Notes: generated from the letters alone by a model not told the origin. A DNA stretch of 28,096 nt from AC-37 sp036382905 (GCA_036382905.1 DASVPL010000222.1:1-28096), one strand, 5' to 3'. Numbered from the stretch's first letter, positions 6,864 through 14,551 are shown. Translations and numbers: made by a program.

Positions 6864-7881
6864 CCGCGGGCGGCGCGGCGGCGAGCCACGGCCGGCCACG
6901 CCCGGCGAGGCCCGGCGCCCGGCGCTCGACGCCGACGCCCTGCTCGGCGCCGCCCGGCGGCCGCTCGTCGTGGGCATCGGCGGCGGAGGTGACGTGGTCG
7001 GCGCGCTCGCGACCGCCGAGGCGGCTCGGCTCCAGCACGGCGCTCGGCCCGTGGTCGGCGGGGTCACCTGGGAGCGGCGGCCGATCGACCCGGTTCCGGG
7101 CCCGCGCCACCTGAACGAGATCGAGGGCGGCCGCCAGCTGGCGCCGGGAGTGCTCGCCGCCGGCCCGGACACCCGCGTGCGTGAGAGCGGCGTGCTCTTC
7201 GGCGAGTCGCGGATGGCCGGCTTCCTCGGCGAGGAGACCGTGCTGGTCGACGCGAACGGCGGTCCCGCCGCCGTCGCCGCCGGCCTGACGGCGGCCGTCG
7301 ACGCCCTCGGCGCGGACCTGGTCGTGTTCCTCGACGTCGGCGGGGACGTGCTCGCACACGGCGACGAGCCCGGCCTCGCCAGCCCCCTGTGCGACTCGAT
7401 CCTGCTCGCGGCGGCCGGACGCATGGCGGCGGCGGGCGTCCCGACGCTGGGCGGCCTCTTCGGCATCGGCTGCGACGGCGAGCTGACGCCGCGCGAGGTG
7501 GATGCGCGGCTGGCCGAGATCGGCGCGGCCGGGGGCCTGGCCGGCGCGCGCGGACTGACCGAGCCCGTCGCCGCGCTGCTCGAGGGCGCGATCGAGCACG
7601 TGCCGACCGAGGCGAGCGCGATGGCCGTGCGCGCCTTCCGCGGGCAGACCGGCCCGACCGCGATCCGCGCCGGGCGCCGCACGCTCGAGCTCACGATGGC
7701 CGCGGCCGCGACCGTCTACTTCGACGTGACGGTCGCGATGGCCACCGCGGCCCGCCTGCCCGCGCTCGTCGACCCGGCGACGAGCCTCGACGAGGCCAAC
7801 GACGCCCTCAACGCCGCCGGCATCCGCACAGAGCTCGACTACGAGCGCGAGAACGCCTACCCGCGAGCGCCGGGCGCCTAG
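6850..7881 (+). CDS. DUF1152 domain protein coupled to mtnA
   Basis: This 343-residue protein matches what I know of the DUF1152 family, found in archaea and some bacteria, whose biochemical role is not established to my knowledge. After a roughly 35-residue Arg/Gly/Pro-rich N-terminus comes a Rossmann-like glycine-rich loop, VVGIGGGGDVVGALATA (39-55). Conserved-looking blocks follow: GGVTWERRPIDP, HLNEI, LVVFLDVGGDVLAHG, SPLCDS and GIGCDGELT. No membrane segment or signal peptide is visible, so it is cytoplasmic. It starts at GTG 6850 with GGAGG nine bases upstream and overlaps mtnA by 14 bases, so the two are almost certainly co-translated. That context points to a role in methylthioribose or 5-deoxysugar phosphate metabolism, but this is inference. 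The stop overlaps that of the convergent membrane protein in a CTAG. Confidence 0.82.
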   Translation: MSSADRGRRGGEPRPATPGEARRPALDADALLGAARRPLVVGIGGGGDVVGALATAEAARLQHGARPVVGGVTWERRPIDPVPGPRHLNEIEGGRQLAPGVLAAGPDTRVRESGVLFGESRMAGFLGEETVLVDANGGPAAVAAGLTAAVDALGADLVVFLDVGGDVLAHGDEPGLASPLCDSILLAAAGRMAAAGVPTLGGLFGIGCDGELTPREVDARLAEIGAAGGLAGARGLTEPVAALLEGAIEHVPTEASAMAVRAFRGQTGPTAIRAGRRTLELTMAAAATVYFDVTVAMATAARLPALVDPATSLDEANDALNAAGIRTELDYERENAYPRAPGA

Positions 7882-8348
7882 CCCCCCGGGAGGCTCGAGC
7901 CCGCGAAGAACAGGAACCAGATCCCGAACGCGAGCAGGCAGAGCCCGACCGAGCAGATCATCACGAACTCGAGCACCGTCGTCCGCCGGCCGACGTCGCG
8001 CTCGCCGCGCATGCTGCGGTGCCAGGGGAGCTGCACCCGCACGTCCGAGGTCTGCCCGGTCACCCGCTCGTAGGCACCGTTCATCCGGTAGAGGAAGCGG
8101 CCGAAGAGCCACATCGAGACCGGCACCCCGAAGAGAATTGCCAGGAGCGGCCAGAGCTGCGGCGCGGTCGTGTCCACCATCTGCGAGACGCCGTAGATCC
8201 ACAGAAACGGGATCCCGAGCCACAGAAAGACGCTCCCGACGGCCATCACGACGATCAACAGGAGCGCCGTCGGCTTCCGCAGAATCGACAGGCTGAGGCC
8301 ACGCGCGGCAGGCTCCGGCGCCACGGAGACATCGTAATCGGCTCTCAC
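7878..8348 (-). CDS. Hypothetical three-helix membrane protein
   Basis: I do not recognise this 156-residue protein. It has three clear membrane segments: about residues 28-54 (PTALLLIVVMAVGSVFLWLG onward), 65-86 (LWPLLAILFGVPVSMWLFG) and 125-150 (VLEFVMICSVGLCLLAFGIW). A polar, basic loop of about 38 residues (YERVTGQTSDVRVQLPWHRSMRGERD) lies between the second and third. Trp and Gly are frequent in the helices. The start is GTG 8348 with GGGAGG seven bases upstream, a good site. It converges on the DUF1152 gene with shared stop bases and is divergent from the transhydrogenase operon 34 bases away. No catalytic motif is visible. Confidence 0.75.
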   Translation of the reverse strand: MRADYDVSVAPEPAARGLSLSILRKPTALLLIVVMAVGSVFLWLGIPFLWIYGVSQMVDTTAPQLWPLLAILFGVPVSMWLFGRFLYRMNGAYERVTGQTSDVRVQLPWHRSMRGERDVGRRTTVLEFVMICSVGLCLLAFGIWFLFFAGSSLPGG

Positions 8349-8382
8349 TCAATATCCTCCCGGCCCGCATGAGGGGATGCAC

Positions 8383-9525
8383 ATGAAGCTCGGCGTGCCC
8401 AACCAGGGTTCCGCCGGCGAATCGCGCGTGGCCACGGTGCCCGACGTCGTCCGCCGGCTATCGAAGAAGGGCGTCGAGGTCGTGGTCGAGACCGGGGCCG
8501 GCGCCCGCTCGCACGTGCCCGACGAGGAGTTCGAGGCCGCCGGCGCGACGATCGGCTCCGCCGAGCAGACCTGGGGTGCCGACGCGGTCGCGTTCGTGAA
8601 GGCCCCCGGCGCCGCCGAGATCGAGCGCCTCCGGCGCGGCGCCGTCGTGATGGGCTTCCTCAACCCGCTCACCGACACCGAGACCGCGAGCGCGCTCGCG
8701 AGCGCCGGCGTCACCTCGTTCGCAATGGAGGCGATCCCGCGGATCACCCGCGCCCAGTCCATGGACGCGCTCTCGAGCCAGAGCACCGTGTCCGGCTACC
8801 GCGCCGTGCTAGTGGCCGCCGAGGAGCTCGACCGCTTCTTCCCGATGCTCACCACCGCCGCCGGCACGATCAAGCCGGCCACCGTGCTGGTGCTCGGAGC
8901 CGGCGTCGCCGGCCTCCAGGCGATCGCGACCGCCCGCCGCCTCGGCGCCGTCGTGACCGGCTACGACGTGCGCGCGGTGGTGCGCGAGCAGGTCGAGTCG
9001 CTCGGCGCGCGCTTCCTCGAGCTCGACCTGGAGACCGACGCCGAGGGCGCCGGCGGCTACGCCAAGGCCCTCGACGAGGACCAGCAGCGCCGCCAGCAGG
9101 AGGCGATGGCCGAGGCCGCCGGCAAGTTCGACGTCGTCATCACCACCGCCCTCATCCCCGGCCGCCCGGCGCCGCTGCTGCTGATCGCGAAGGCCGTCGA
9201 GAACATGAGGCCGGGCTCGGTCGTCGTGGACCTCGCCGCGGTCACCGGCGGCAACTGCGAGCTGACGGAGCCGGGCCAGACCGTCGAGCGCCACGACGTG
9301 AAGATCCTCGGCCCGCTCGACCTCGCGGCCGAGATGCCCACCCACGCGTCGCAGCTCTACGCGCGCAACATCCAGTCGCTGGTCGAGCTGATGGTCGGCG
9401 AGGAGGGTGCGCTCGAGCTCAACTGGGAGGACGAGATCATCGCCGGCGCCTGCATCACGCGCGACGGCGAGATCGTCCACGAGGGCGCCAAGAAGGCAGC
9501 GGGCGCGCCCGCCTCACAGGCATAG
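8383..9525 (+). CDS. pntAA: NAD(P) transhydrogenase alpha subunit, part 1 (NAD(H)-binding)
   Basis: PntAA is the cytoplasmic domain I that binds NAD(H) in the membrane enzyme exchanging hydride between NADH and NADP+ using the proton gradient. It has about 380 residues, normal for the split form. It shares the alanine dehydrogenase fold: the N-terminal GESRVATVPDVVRRL and VETGAG.RSHVPDEEF blocks, the DALSSQSTVSGYRAVL segment and the Rossmann loop VLVLGAGVAGLQAI followed by VTGYDVR. Start ATG 8383 has GAGGGG six bases upstream; ATG 8377 would leave no spacing. A TATCCT hexamer at 8353-8358 may be the operon's -10 box. The gene is eight bases upstream of pntAB, the first of three clearly co-transcribed genes. 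The operon supplies NADPH for biosynthesis and redox defence. Confidence 0.96.
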   Translation: MKLGVPNQGSAGESRVATVPDVVRRLSKKGVEVVVETGAGARSHVPDEEFEAAGATIGSAEQTWGADAVAFVKAPGAAEIERLRRGAVVMGFLNPLTDTETASALASAGVTSFAMEAIPRITRAQSMDALSSQSTVSGYRAVLVAAEELDRFFPMLTTAAGTIKPATVLVLGAGVAGLQAIATARRLGAVVTGYDVRAVVREQVESLGARFLELDLETDAEGAGGYAKALDEDQQRRQQEAMAEAAGKFDVVITTALIPGRPAPLLLIAKAVENMRPGSVVVDLAAVTGGNCELTEPGQTVERHDVKILGPLDLAAEMPTHASQLYARNIQSLVELMVGEEGALELNWEDEIIAGACITRDGEIVHEGAKKAAGAPASQA

Positions 9526-9533
9526 GAGAAGCC

Positions 9534-9872
9534 ATGGACATCATCACGATGATCGCCATCCTCGTGCTCGCCGCGTTCGTCGGGTTCGAGGTCATCTCGA
9601 AGGTGCCGAACACGCTGCACACGCCGCTCATGTCGGGCACCAACGCGATCCACGGGATCGTGCTGCTCGGCGGCCTGCTCGTGATCTCGCGGGCCGACGG
9701 CGTGCTCGACAAGGCCCTCCTCACGATCGCGATCGCCTTCGGCACGATCAACGTGGTGGGCGGCTTCCTCGTGACCGACCGGATGCTCGGCATGTTCAAG
9801 GGCCGCGAGAAGAAGAAGGAACCTGCGGCGGCCGATGCCGCGTCCGGTGACGGCAGCGGAGGCGGCTCGTGA
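9534..9872 (+). CDS. pntAB: NAD(P) transhydrogenase alpha subunit, part 2 (membrane)
   Basis: This 112-residue subunit contributes membrane helices to the proton channel (domain II) of transhydrogenase. Three hydrophobic segments are visible: residues about 4-22, 40-58 and 63-80. The loop between the first two, SKVPNTLHTPLMSGTNAIHGIVLLGG, is the family's conserved signature. A short charged tail (GREKKKE then an Ala/Gly/Ser-rich end) follows. The start ATG 9534 has AGGAG five bases upstream. It follows pntAA by eight bases, and its stop overlaps the pntB start by four bases (GTGA), the usual coupling for subunits needed in fixed ratio. The separate PntAA/PntAB arrangement matches that known from Rhodospirillum rubrum. 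Confidence 0.95.
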   Translation: MDIITMIAILVLAAFVGFEVISKVPNTLHTPLMSGTNAIHGIVLLGGLLVISRADGVLDKALLTIAIAFGTINVVGGFLVTDRMLGMFKGREKKKEPAAADAASGDGSGGGS

Positions 9873-11296
9873 CGACGCTCGCGACCTCCTTCGTGCAGGA
9901 CCGCGACTTCATCAACGCGCTCTACATCGTCGCGTTCGTGCTGTTCATCATCGGTCTGCGCGGGCTCGGTGGGCCGAAGACGGCGGTGCGCGGCAACAAG
10001 ATCGCGGCCGTCGGCATGCTGATCGCGTTCGTCGCCACCCTGCTGATCGACGACGTGATCGCGGACTCGGAGGACGCCATCCTGATCGCGGTCGGCGTGA
10101 TCGCCGGCACCGCCATCGGCGTGCCCGCGGCGCGCAGCGTGAAGATGACCGCGATGCCCCAGATGGTCGCGCTGTTCAACGGCGTGGGCGGCGGGGCGGT
10201 GGCGCTGATCGCGTGGGCGGAGTTCCGTCACGGCGGCGCCGACCTCGAGCTCAAGGTGCTCATCCCCATCCTGATCGCCGCGATCATCGGCTCGATCTCG
10301 TTCTGGGGATCGAACATCGCGTTCGGCAAGCTCCAGGAGATCCTCCCCGGGCGGCCGATCTCGCTGCCGGGCCAGTCGATCATCAACCTGCTGCTCGCGC
10401 TCGTGACCGTCGGCACGGCGATCGCGATCGCCGCCGGCACGGACTCCGAGGCGCTGTTCGTGCTCGGCATCCTGGTCGCGGGCGCGCTGCTCGGGAACCT
10501 GATGGTGCTGCCGATCGGCGGTGCCGACATGCCCGTCGTGATCTCGCTGCTGAACGCGTTCACCGGCGTCTCGGCCGCGCTCGCCGGCATCGCGCTGGAG
10601 AACACCGCGCTGATCGTGGCCGGCATCGTCGTGGGCGCGTCCGGCTCGATCCTCACGAACATGATGGCCGTGGCGATGAACCGCTCGGTGCCGGCGATCA
10701 TCGCCGGCGGCTTCGGCGGCGTGACCACGGCGCCCACCGCCGACGGTGACGAGGACCGCACCGTGCGCTCCACCTCGGCCGACGACGTGGCGGTTCAGCT
10801 CGCCTACGCCGACCGCGTGGTGGTGGTGCCCGGCTACGGCATGGCGGTCGCGCAGGCGCAGCACACCGTGCGCGAGCTGGCCGACGAGCTCGAGCAGAAC
10901 CACGGCGTGGAGGTGAGCTTCGCCATCCACCCGGTCGCCGGCCGGATGCCCGGGCACATGAACGTGCTGCTCGCCGAGGCCGACGTGGAGTACGACAAGC
11001 TCAAGGAGATGGACGAGATCAACCCGGACTTCCCGCAGACGGACGTCTCGCTCGTGATCGGCGCCAACGACGTGACGAACCCCGACGCGCGGACGAACGA
11101 GGGCTCGCCGATCTACGGCATGCCGATCCTCGACGTCGACAAGTCCGGCCAGGTGATCGTGCTCAAGCGCAGCATGAACACGGGCTTCGCCGGCATCGAC
11201 AACCCGCTCTTCTACGCGGAGAACACCGCGCTGCTGTTCGGCGACGCGAAGAAGTCCGTCCAGCAGGTGCTCGGCGAGGTGAAGGAGCTCGGCTGA
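9869..11296 (+). CDS. pntB: NAD(P) transhydrogenase beta subunit
   Basis: PntB carries the rest of the proton channel and the NADP(H)-binding domain III. The 475-residue length is standard. The N-terminal 270 residues hold about eight or nine hydrophobic helices, with conserved stretches MPQMVALFNGVGGGA and GGADMPVVISLLNAFTG. The C-terminal domain shows the nucleotide-binding strand VVVVPGYGMAVAQAQ, HPVAGRMPGHMNVLLAEA, and VIGANDVTNPDAR...PIYGMPILDVDK, all diagnostic for domain III. GTG 9869 overlaps the pntAB stop by four bases. A linker of about 20 polar residues (TADGDEDRTVRSTSADD) separates membrane and soluble parts. No terminator-like hairpin with a T-run follows, so read-through into the next gene is possible. 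Confidence 0.97.
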   Translation: MTTLATSFVQDRDFINALYIVAFVLFIIGLRGLGGPKTAVRGNKIAAVGMLIAFVATLLIDDVIADSEDAILIAVGVIAGTAIGVPAARSVKMTAMPQMVALFNGVGGGAVALIAWAEFRHGGADLELKVLIPILIAAIIGSISFWGSNIAFGKLQEILPGRPISLPGQSIINLLLALVTVGTAIAIAAGTDSEALFVLGILVAGALLGNLMVLPIGGADMPVVISLLNAFTGVSAALAGIALENTALIVAGIVVGASGSILTNMMAVAMNRSVPAIIAGGFGGVTTAPTADGDEDRTVRSTSADDVAVQLAYADRVVVVPGYGMAVAQAQHTVRELADELEQNHGVEVSFAIHPVAGRMPGHMNVLLAEADVEYDKLKEMDEINPDFPQTDVSLVIGANDVTNPDARTNEGSPIYGMPILDVDKSGQVIVLKRSMNTGFAGIDNPLFYAENTALLFGDAKKSVQQVLGEVKELG

Positions 11297-11384
11297 GGGG
11301 GCCGACCGGGTCGCTCACGTAGCGGCCTACCCCTTCCCGCGGGCGGAGACGTCGTCGGTCCTGGTCCGCGACCACGCGGTCGAG

Positions 11385-12038
11385 TTGGTGGAGTTCGAGG
11401 AGTCCCGGATCGAGGACAGCCTCGTGCGCGCGCCCGACGGCGACGTGGTGGCGCTCGGCGGTTACTGCGAGTCGCTCGGCATCTCCCGCGAGCGCGTGCC
11501 GGCCGACCCGGTGCGCCTGCTGTCCTACGGCGCGAACGCGTCGCCCGACGAGCTGGCGCGCAAGCTCGCCGGCCACGACCCGGTGGTGCCCGTGGCGCTC
11601 ACCGAGATCGGGGACCTCGACGTGGTCTTCTCCGCGCACGCGTCCCCCCGCGGCGGGCTCGGCGCCGCGGTACAGCGCAGCCCCGGAACGTGGATCGAGG
11701 TGGCGATCACCTACCTCCACCCCGACCTCCTCCCGCTGATCGACGCGACCGAGGAGAACTACCGCCGCGTGGCGATGCCCTCGCGCGGGGTCGAGTTCTA
11801 CGTCTCCAGGCACGGCTGCCTGGTGCTCGACGGCTCGGAGGTGGCGATGGCCGCGGTCCGTGCGCGCGGCCGGCGCTTCCCGGCGATGACGACGCTCGAG
11901 GCCGTCGAGGCCGTGCGCGGCCTGCTCGCGCCGGACGTGCCGCTCGACCGGTTCGTGCACGAGAACGCGACGGACGCCGAGCTGCGCGCCCAGCGGACCG
12001 AGGTGCTGCGCCGCGGCGCTAAGCCCTTCGGCCCGTGA
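11385..12038 (+). CDS. Gamma-glutamylcyclotransferase-fold-like hypothetical protein, start uncertain
   Basis: This protein of at least 217 residues has features reminiscent of the GGCT/AIG2 fold: the phosphate-binding-type strand LLSYGANASPDEL (compare YGSN..P..L in that family), a middle HASPRGGLGAAV block, and ID.TEENYRRV resembling the E..Y.R..V helix. The match is partial; it may be a fold relative with no cyclotransferase activity. The start is odd. The only ordinary in-frame starts are TTG 11385 and GTG 11388, but the frame stays open back to 11283, and codons 11310-11384 read like coding DNA (…AAYPFPRAETSSVLVRDHAVE…) with G or C at nearly every third position. GAGGGGG (11295-11301) lies eight bases before a GTC at 11310. 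It follows pntB and overlaps the convergent methyltransferase by 20 bases. Confidence 0.65.
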   Translation: MVEFEESRIEDSLVRAPDGDVVALGGYCESLGISRERVPADPVRLLSYGANASPDELARKLAGHDPVVPVALTEIGDLDVVFSAHASPRGGLGAAVQRSPGTWIEVAITYLHPDLLPLIDATEENYRRVAMPSRGVEFYVSRHGCLVLDGSEVAMAAVRARGRRFPAMTTLEAVEAVRGLLAPDVPLDRFVHENATDAELRAQRTEVLRRGAKPFGP

Positions 12039-12789
12039 AGCAGACCTGCACGACGGCGAAGTAGAACTCGCCCGACTCGCCCAGCTCGCGCTGCTCGGCC
12101 GCCCAGGCGCTCGCCTCGTCGGCGAGCCCGCTCGCGGCGACGAACGGCTCGACCACGCCGATCAGCGAGCCGCCGTAGGCGTCGAGCGTCAGCTCGGCGG
12201 TCGCGAACGTGTGGGCCTCCATGCGGACGTCCTCGAAGCCTCCCGCGCGCATCAGCGGAGCCAGCCGCCGCGGCAGCGCCGGGTCGATCAGGTGCCCGTC
12301 CCACGCCTCCAGCACGCGGCGCATGCGCACGGGATCGCGTGAGTGCCAGGACACCGTCGTCCAGTCGATGTCCCACAGGACCACGCGCCCGCCGGGGCGC
12401 AGCACCCGGTGGACCTCGGCCAGTGCGGCCGCCACGTCGGGCACGTACTCCATGACCTGCACCGAGAGCACCGCGTCGAAGCTCGCGTCGTCGAACGGCA
12501 GCGCGGTCGCCTCTCCCTCGCCGAACGAGGTGCCGGGAAGCGACTTGCAGCGGTCCCGCGCGACCGCGAGCATCGCCGGGCTCTGGTCGATGCCGGTCAC
12601 GGTCCCGTCCGGCCCGACCTCCTCGGCCAGCTCGGCGACGTAGTAACCGGGGCCGCAGCCCACGTCGAGGATGCGCTCGCCGGGCGCCGCCGCCACGGCT
12701 TCGCGCACCAGCCGGCGCCTGCGGACCACGTCGCGGGTCCGGTAGACGGCGTCGAGCCTCTGCGCGAGATCCGCGCTGTCGAAGTCCAT
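12019..12789 (-). CDS. Class I SAM-dependent methyltransferase
   Basis: This 256-residue cytosolic enzyme has a complete class I methyltransferase core. Motif I is ILDVGCGPGYYVAEL, the acidic end of strand two is TGIDQSPAML, motif II-like is ATALPFDDASFDAVLSVQVMEYV, and motif III is LRPGGRVVLWDID. The order resembles UbiE/arsenite-type small-molecule methyltransferases; the C-terminal 90 residues form the variable substrate cap. I chose ATG 12789 because upstream codons look non-coding and overlap the divergent monooxygenase; a GGGGAG lies nine bases before it. Only 29 bases separate it from the divergent flavin monooxygenase, so the two may share control and act on the same small molecule, but the substrate is not evident. 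Confidence 0.9.
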   Translation of the reverse strand: MDFDSADLAQRLDAVYRTRDVVRRRRLVREAVAAAPGERILDVGCGPGYYVAELAEEVGPDGTVTGIDQSPAMLAVARDRCKSLPGTSFGEGEATALPFDDASFDAVLSVQVMEYVPDVAAALAEVHRVLRPGGRVVLWDIDWTTVSWHSRDPVRMRRVLEAWDGHLIDPALPRRLAPLMRAGGFEDVRMEAHTFATAELTLDAYGGSLIGVVEPFVAASGLADEASAWAAEQRELGESGEFYFAVVQVCFTGRRA

Positions 12790-12818
12790 CTCCGCCACTC
12801 CCCGCAATACTTCCAGAC

Positions 12819-13994
12819 GTGGAGCGCCACGAGGTACTTGTGATAGGCGCGGGCCCGGCCGGGCTCGCGACCGCGGCCGTGCTCGAGCGCGCAGGCATCC
12901 CGGCACCGGTGCTCGAGAAGAGCGACAACGTCGCCGCCAGCTGGCGCCGGCACTACGACCGCCTGCACCTGCACACGGTCCGCTGGCTCTCGAACCTGCC
13001 GGGCTACCGCTTCTCGCGCAAGCACGGGCGCTGGGTCTCGCGCGACGGGGTGGTCCGCTACCTCGAGGGCTACGTGCGTCACCACGAGCTCGACGTGCGC
13101 ACCGGCGTGGAGGTCCAGCGGCTCGAGCGCGACGACGCCGCCGACGAGTGGGTGCTCGACACGCCGGGCGGGGAGCTGCGCGCTCGCCACGTGGTGGTGG
13201 CCACGGGCTACAACCACACGCCGGTGATGCCCGACTGGCCCGGCCGCGACGGCTTCGAGGGCACGCTGATCCACGGCCAGGACTACCGCAACCCCGAGCC
13301 GTACCGGGGTCAGGACGTGCTGGTGGTCGGCTCCGGGAACACCGGCGCCGAGATCGCCGTGGACCTGGTCGAGGGCGGCGCGGCGCGCGTGCGGATCGCG
13401 GTGCGCACGCCGCCGGCGGTGATGCTGCGCGAGGCGAACGGGCTCCCGTCCCAGATCACCGGCGTGATGATGCGCCGGTTGCCGCTGCCGGTGGCCGACG
13501 CGCTGTCGCGCAGCTCGGCGCGCATGCTGATCGGCGACCTGTCGGAGTACGGGCTGCCGCCGGTCGAGCGCCCGATCACACGGGCCGTGAAGGAGGACGT
13601 GATCCCGATACTCGACGTCGGCCTGGTCGAGCTCGTGAAGGAGGGCCGGGTCGAGGTGGTGGCGGGCGTGGTGAGCTTCGAGGGCCGCGACGTGGTGCTG
13701 GCCGACGGCTCACGGGTTCAGCCCGACGCGGTGATCTCCTGCGCGGGCTACGCGCGCGGGCTCGAGCCGCTCGTCGGGCACCTCGGGCTGCTCGGCCACA
13801 AGGGGCGGCCGACCGTGCACGGCGGCGAGACCCACCCGAACGCCCCGCGCCTGTACTTCATCGGCTACACGAATCCGATCAGCGGAATGTTCCGCGAGTT
13901 CCGGATCGTCGCGCCGAAGATCGCGAAGGCGATCGCGCGCGACCGCGGGGCGCCGCGGCCCGCGGGGCGCGAGCGCGAGCCCGCGGCGGCGTAG
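12819..13994 (+). CDS. Flavin-dependent monooxygenase (FMO/YUCCA-like, NAD(P)-binding)
   Basis: This 391-residue protein is a two-dinucleotide-binding flavoprotein. FAD binds through VLVIGAGPAGLATAAVLE (6-23), and NADPH through the second Rossmann loop VLVVGSGNTGAEIAVDL (about 167-183). The HVVVATGYNHTPVMPDWPG stretch is the FMO-type ATG/PxxP signature. Family members oxygenate small nucleophiles or ketones, and plant YUCCA relatives act in auxin synthesis; the substrate here is unknown. Start GTG 12819 gives the glycine loop at the expected place. There is no Shine-Dalgarno, but AATACT ends seven bases upstream, suggesting a leaderless message. The C-terminal tail is Arg/Pro/Ala-rich. It is divergent from the methyltransferase and convergent with marR. 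Confidence 0.92.
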   Translation: MERHEVLVIGAGPAGLATAAVLERAGIPAPVLEKSDNVAASWRRHYDRLHLHTVRWLSNLPGYRFSRKHGRWVSRDGVVRYLEGYVRHHELDVRTGVEVQRLERDDAADEWVLDTPGGELRARHVVVATGYNHTPVMPDWPGRDGFEGTLIHGQDYRNPEPYRGQDVLVVGSGNTGAEIAVDLVEGGAARVRIAVRTPPAVMLREANGLPSQITGVMMRRLPLPVADALSRSSARMLIGDLSEYGLPPVERPITRAVKEDVIPILDVGLVELVKEGRVEVVAGVVSFEGRDVVLADGSRVQPDAVISCAGYARGLEPLVGHLGLLGHKGRPTVHGGETHPNAPRLYFIGYTNPISGMFREFRIVAPKIAKAIARDRGAPRPAGREREPAAA

Positions 13995-14012
13995 CCGGCG
14001 GCGCACCCGCGC

Positions 14013-14029
14013 GGCGGCGCTCAGCCGCC
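14013..14029. terminator. Small hairpin between convergent monooxygenase and MarR genes
   Basis: GGCGGC (14013-14018) and GCCGCC (14024-14029) pair perfectly around a five-base loop in the 53-base convergent gap. There is no T-run. It may slow polymerase from either side; in such GC-rich DNA a six-pair stem can also arise by chance. Confidence 0.25.
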
Positions 14030-14047
14030 AGGGCGCGGCCGGCGCTA

Positions 14048-14491
14048 TTACGCGCCGCCGAGCGCGCGGCGCAGCAGGTCGCGCAGCTCGCGCTGGTCCT
14101 TCGCGGACAGCTCCGCTATCGGCGGCGGCGGGGAGGTCATCCGCGCCGTGATCAGCTCGCGCACGCGGCGACCCTCGCCGGTCAGCACGAGCAGCTTCAC
14201 GCGGCGGTCGAGCGGCGACGGCTGGCGCTCCACCAGGCCGCGGGTCTCGAGGCGGTCCACGATCCCGGTGACGTTCGAGTTGTCGCACATGAGCGCGCCC
14301 GCCAGGGCGCTCATCGGACGCGGCTCGTCGAGCATCTTCAGCGCGAGGAGCTGCTGCGGCGCCAGGTCGAGCTCCTGCCCCAGCTCGATCAGCCGTGGCC
14401 GGTGATGGGCGAAGAAGAGCTGTAGGAGGAGGCCCCAAGCCTCGGCCGCGGGACTGCTCCTCGGACTGGCGGTCTTTGAGGCCGTCGCCAT
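14048..14491 (-). CDS. MarR-family transcriptional regulator
   Basis: This 147-residue winged-helix repressor shows the MarR signature in the middle: LALKMLDEPRPMSALAGALMCDNSNVTGIVDRLETRGLVERQPSPLD, where helices and the DRR wing (DRRVKLLVLTGEGRRV) are clear. The flanking helices form the dimer interface. The start is ATG 14489-14491. A TATGAT box ends nine bases upstream with TTGTCA 18 bases further, so the message is nearly leaderless. It is divergent from a three-gene exporter, the classic layout in which a MarR protein represses a pump and itself until an inhibitory ligand appears. That control is inferred from layout and the operator-like repeats in the gap. Confidence 0.95.
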   Translation of the reverse strand: MATASKTASPRSSPAAEAWGLLLQLFFAHHRPRLIELGQELDLAPQQLLALKMLDEPRPMSALAGALMCDNSNVTGIVDRLETRGLVERQPSPLDRRVKLLVLTGEGRRVRELITARMTSPPPPIAELSAKDQRELRDLLRRALGGA

Positions 14492-14500
14492 TTGCGGTAA

Positions 14501-14551
14501 ATCATAGTCGAATCATCGGATAGTTGACAACCTCAAAGACTTTGCTAGTCT
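14501..14551. promoter_or_regulatory. Divergent promoter pair with MarR operator-like palindrome
   Basis: For the exporter (+), -35 TTGACA (14524-14529) and -10 TAGTCT (14546-14551) are 16 bases apart. For marR (-), -35 TTGTCA (14530 to 14525) and -10 TATGAT (14506 to 14501) are 18 apart. The two -35 boxes overlap inside GTTGACAAC (14523-14531). TTGA-N5-TCAA (14524-14536) is palindromic and would cover both -35 boxes when bound. In addition GTCTTTGAGG (14472-14481) and CCTCAAAGAC (14531-14540) are perfect inverted copies, one inside the first marR codons. Predicted start sites fall within a few bases of both start codons. Sequence matches are seen; binding is inferred. Confidence 0.7.

Noticed and set aside
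1663..14500. Shared 9-mer TTTGCGGTA in the TetR and MarR start regions
   Set aside because: It occurs in opposite orientation relative to the two genes, the flanks differ, and a single 9-mer match can be chance; no common regulator is implied.
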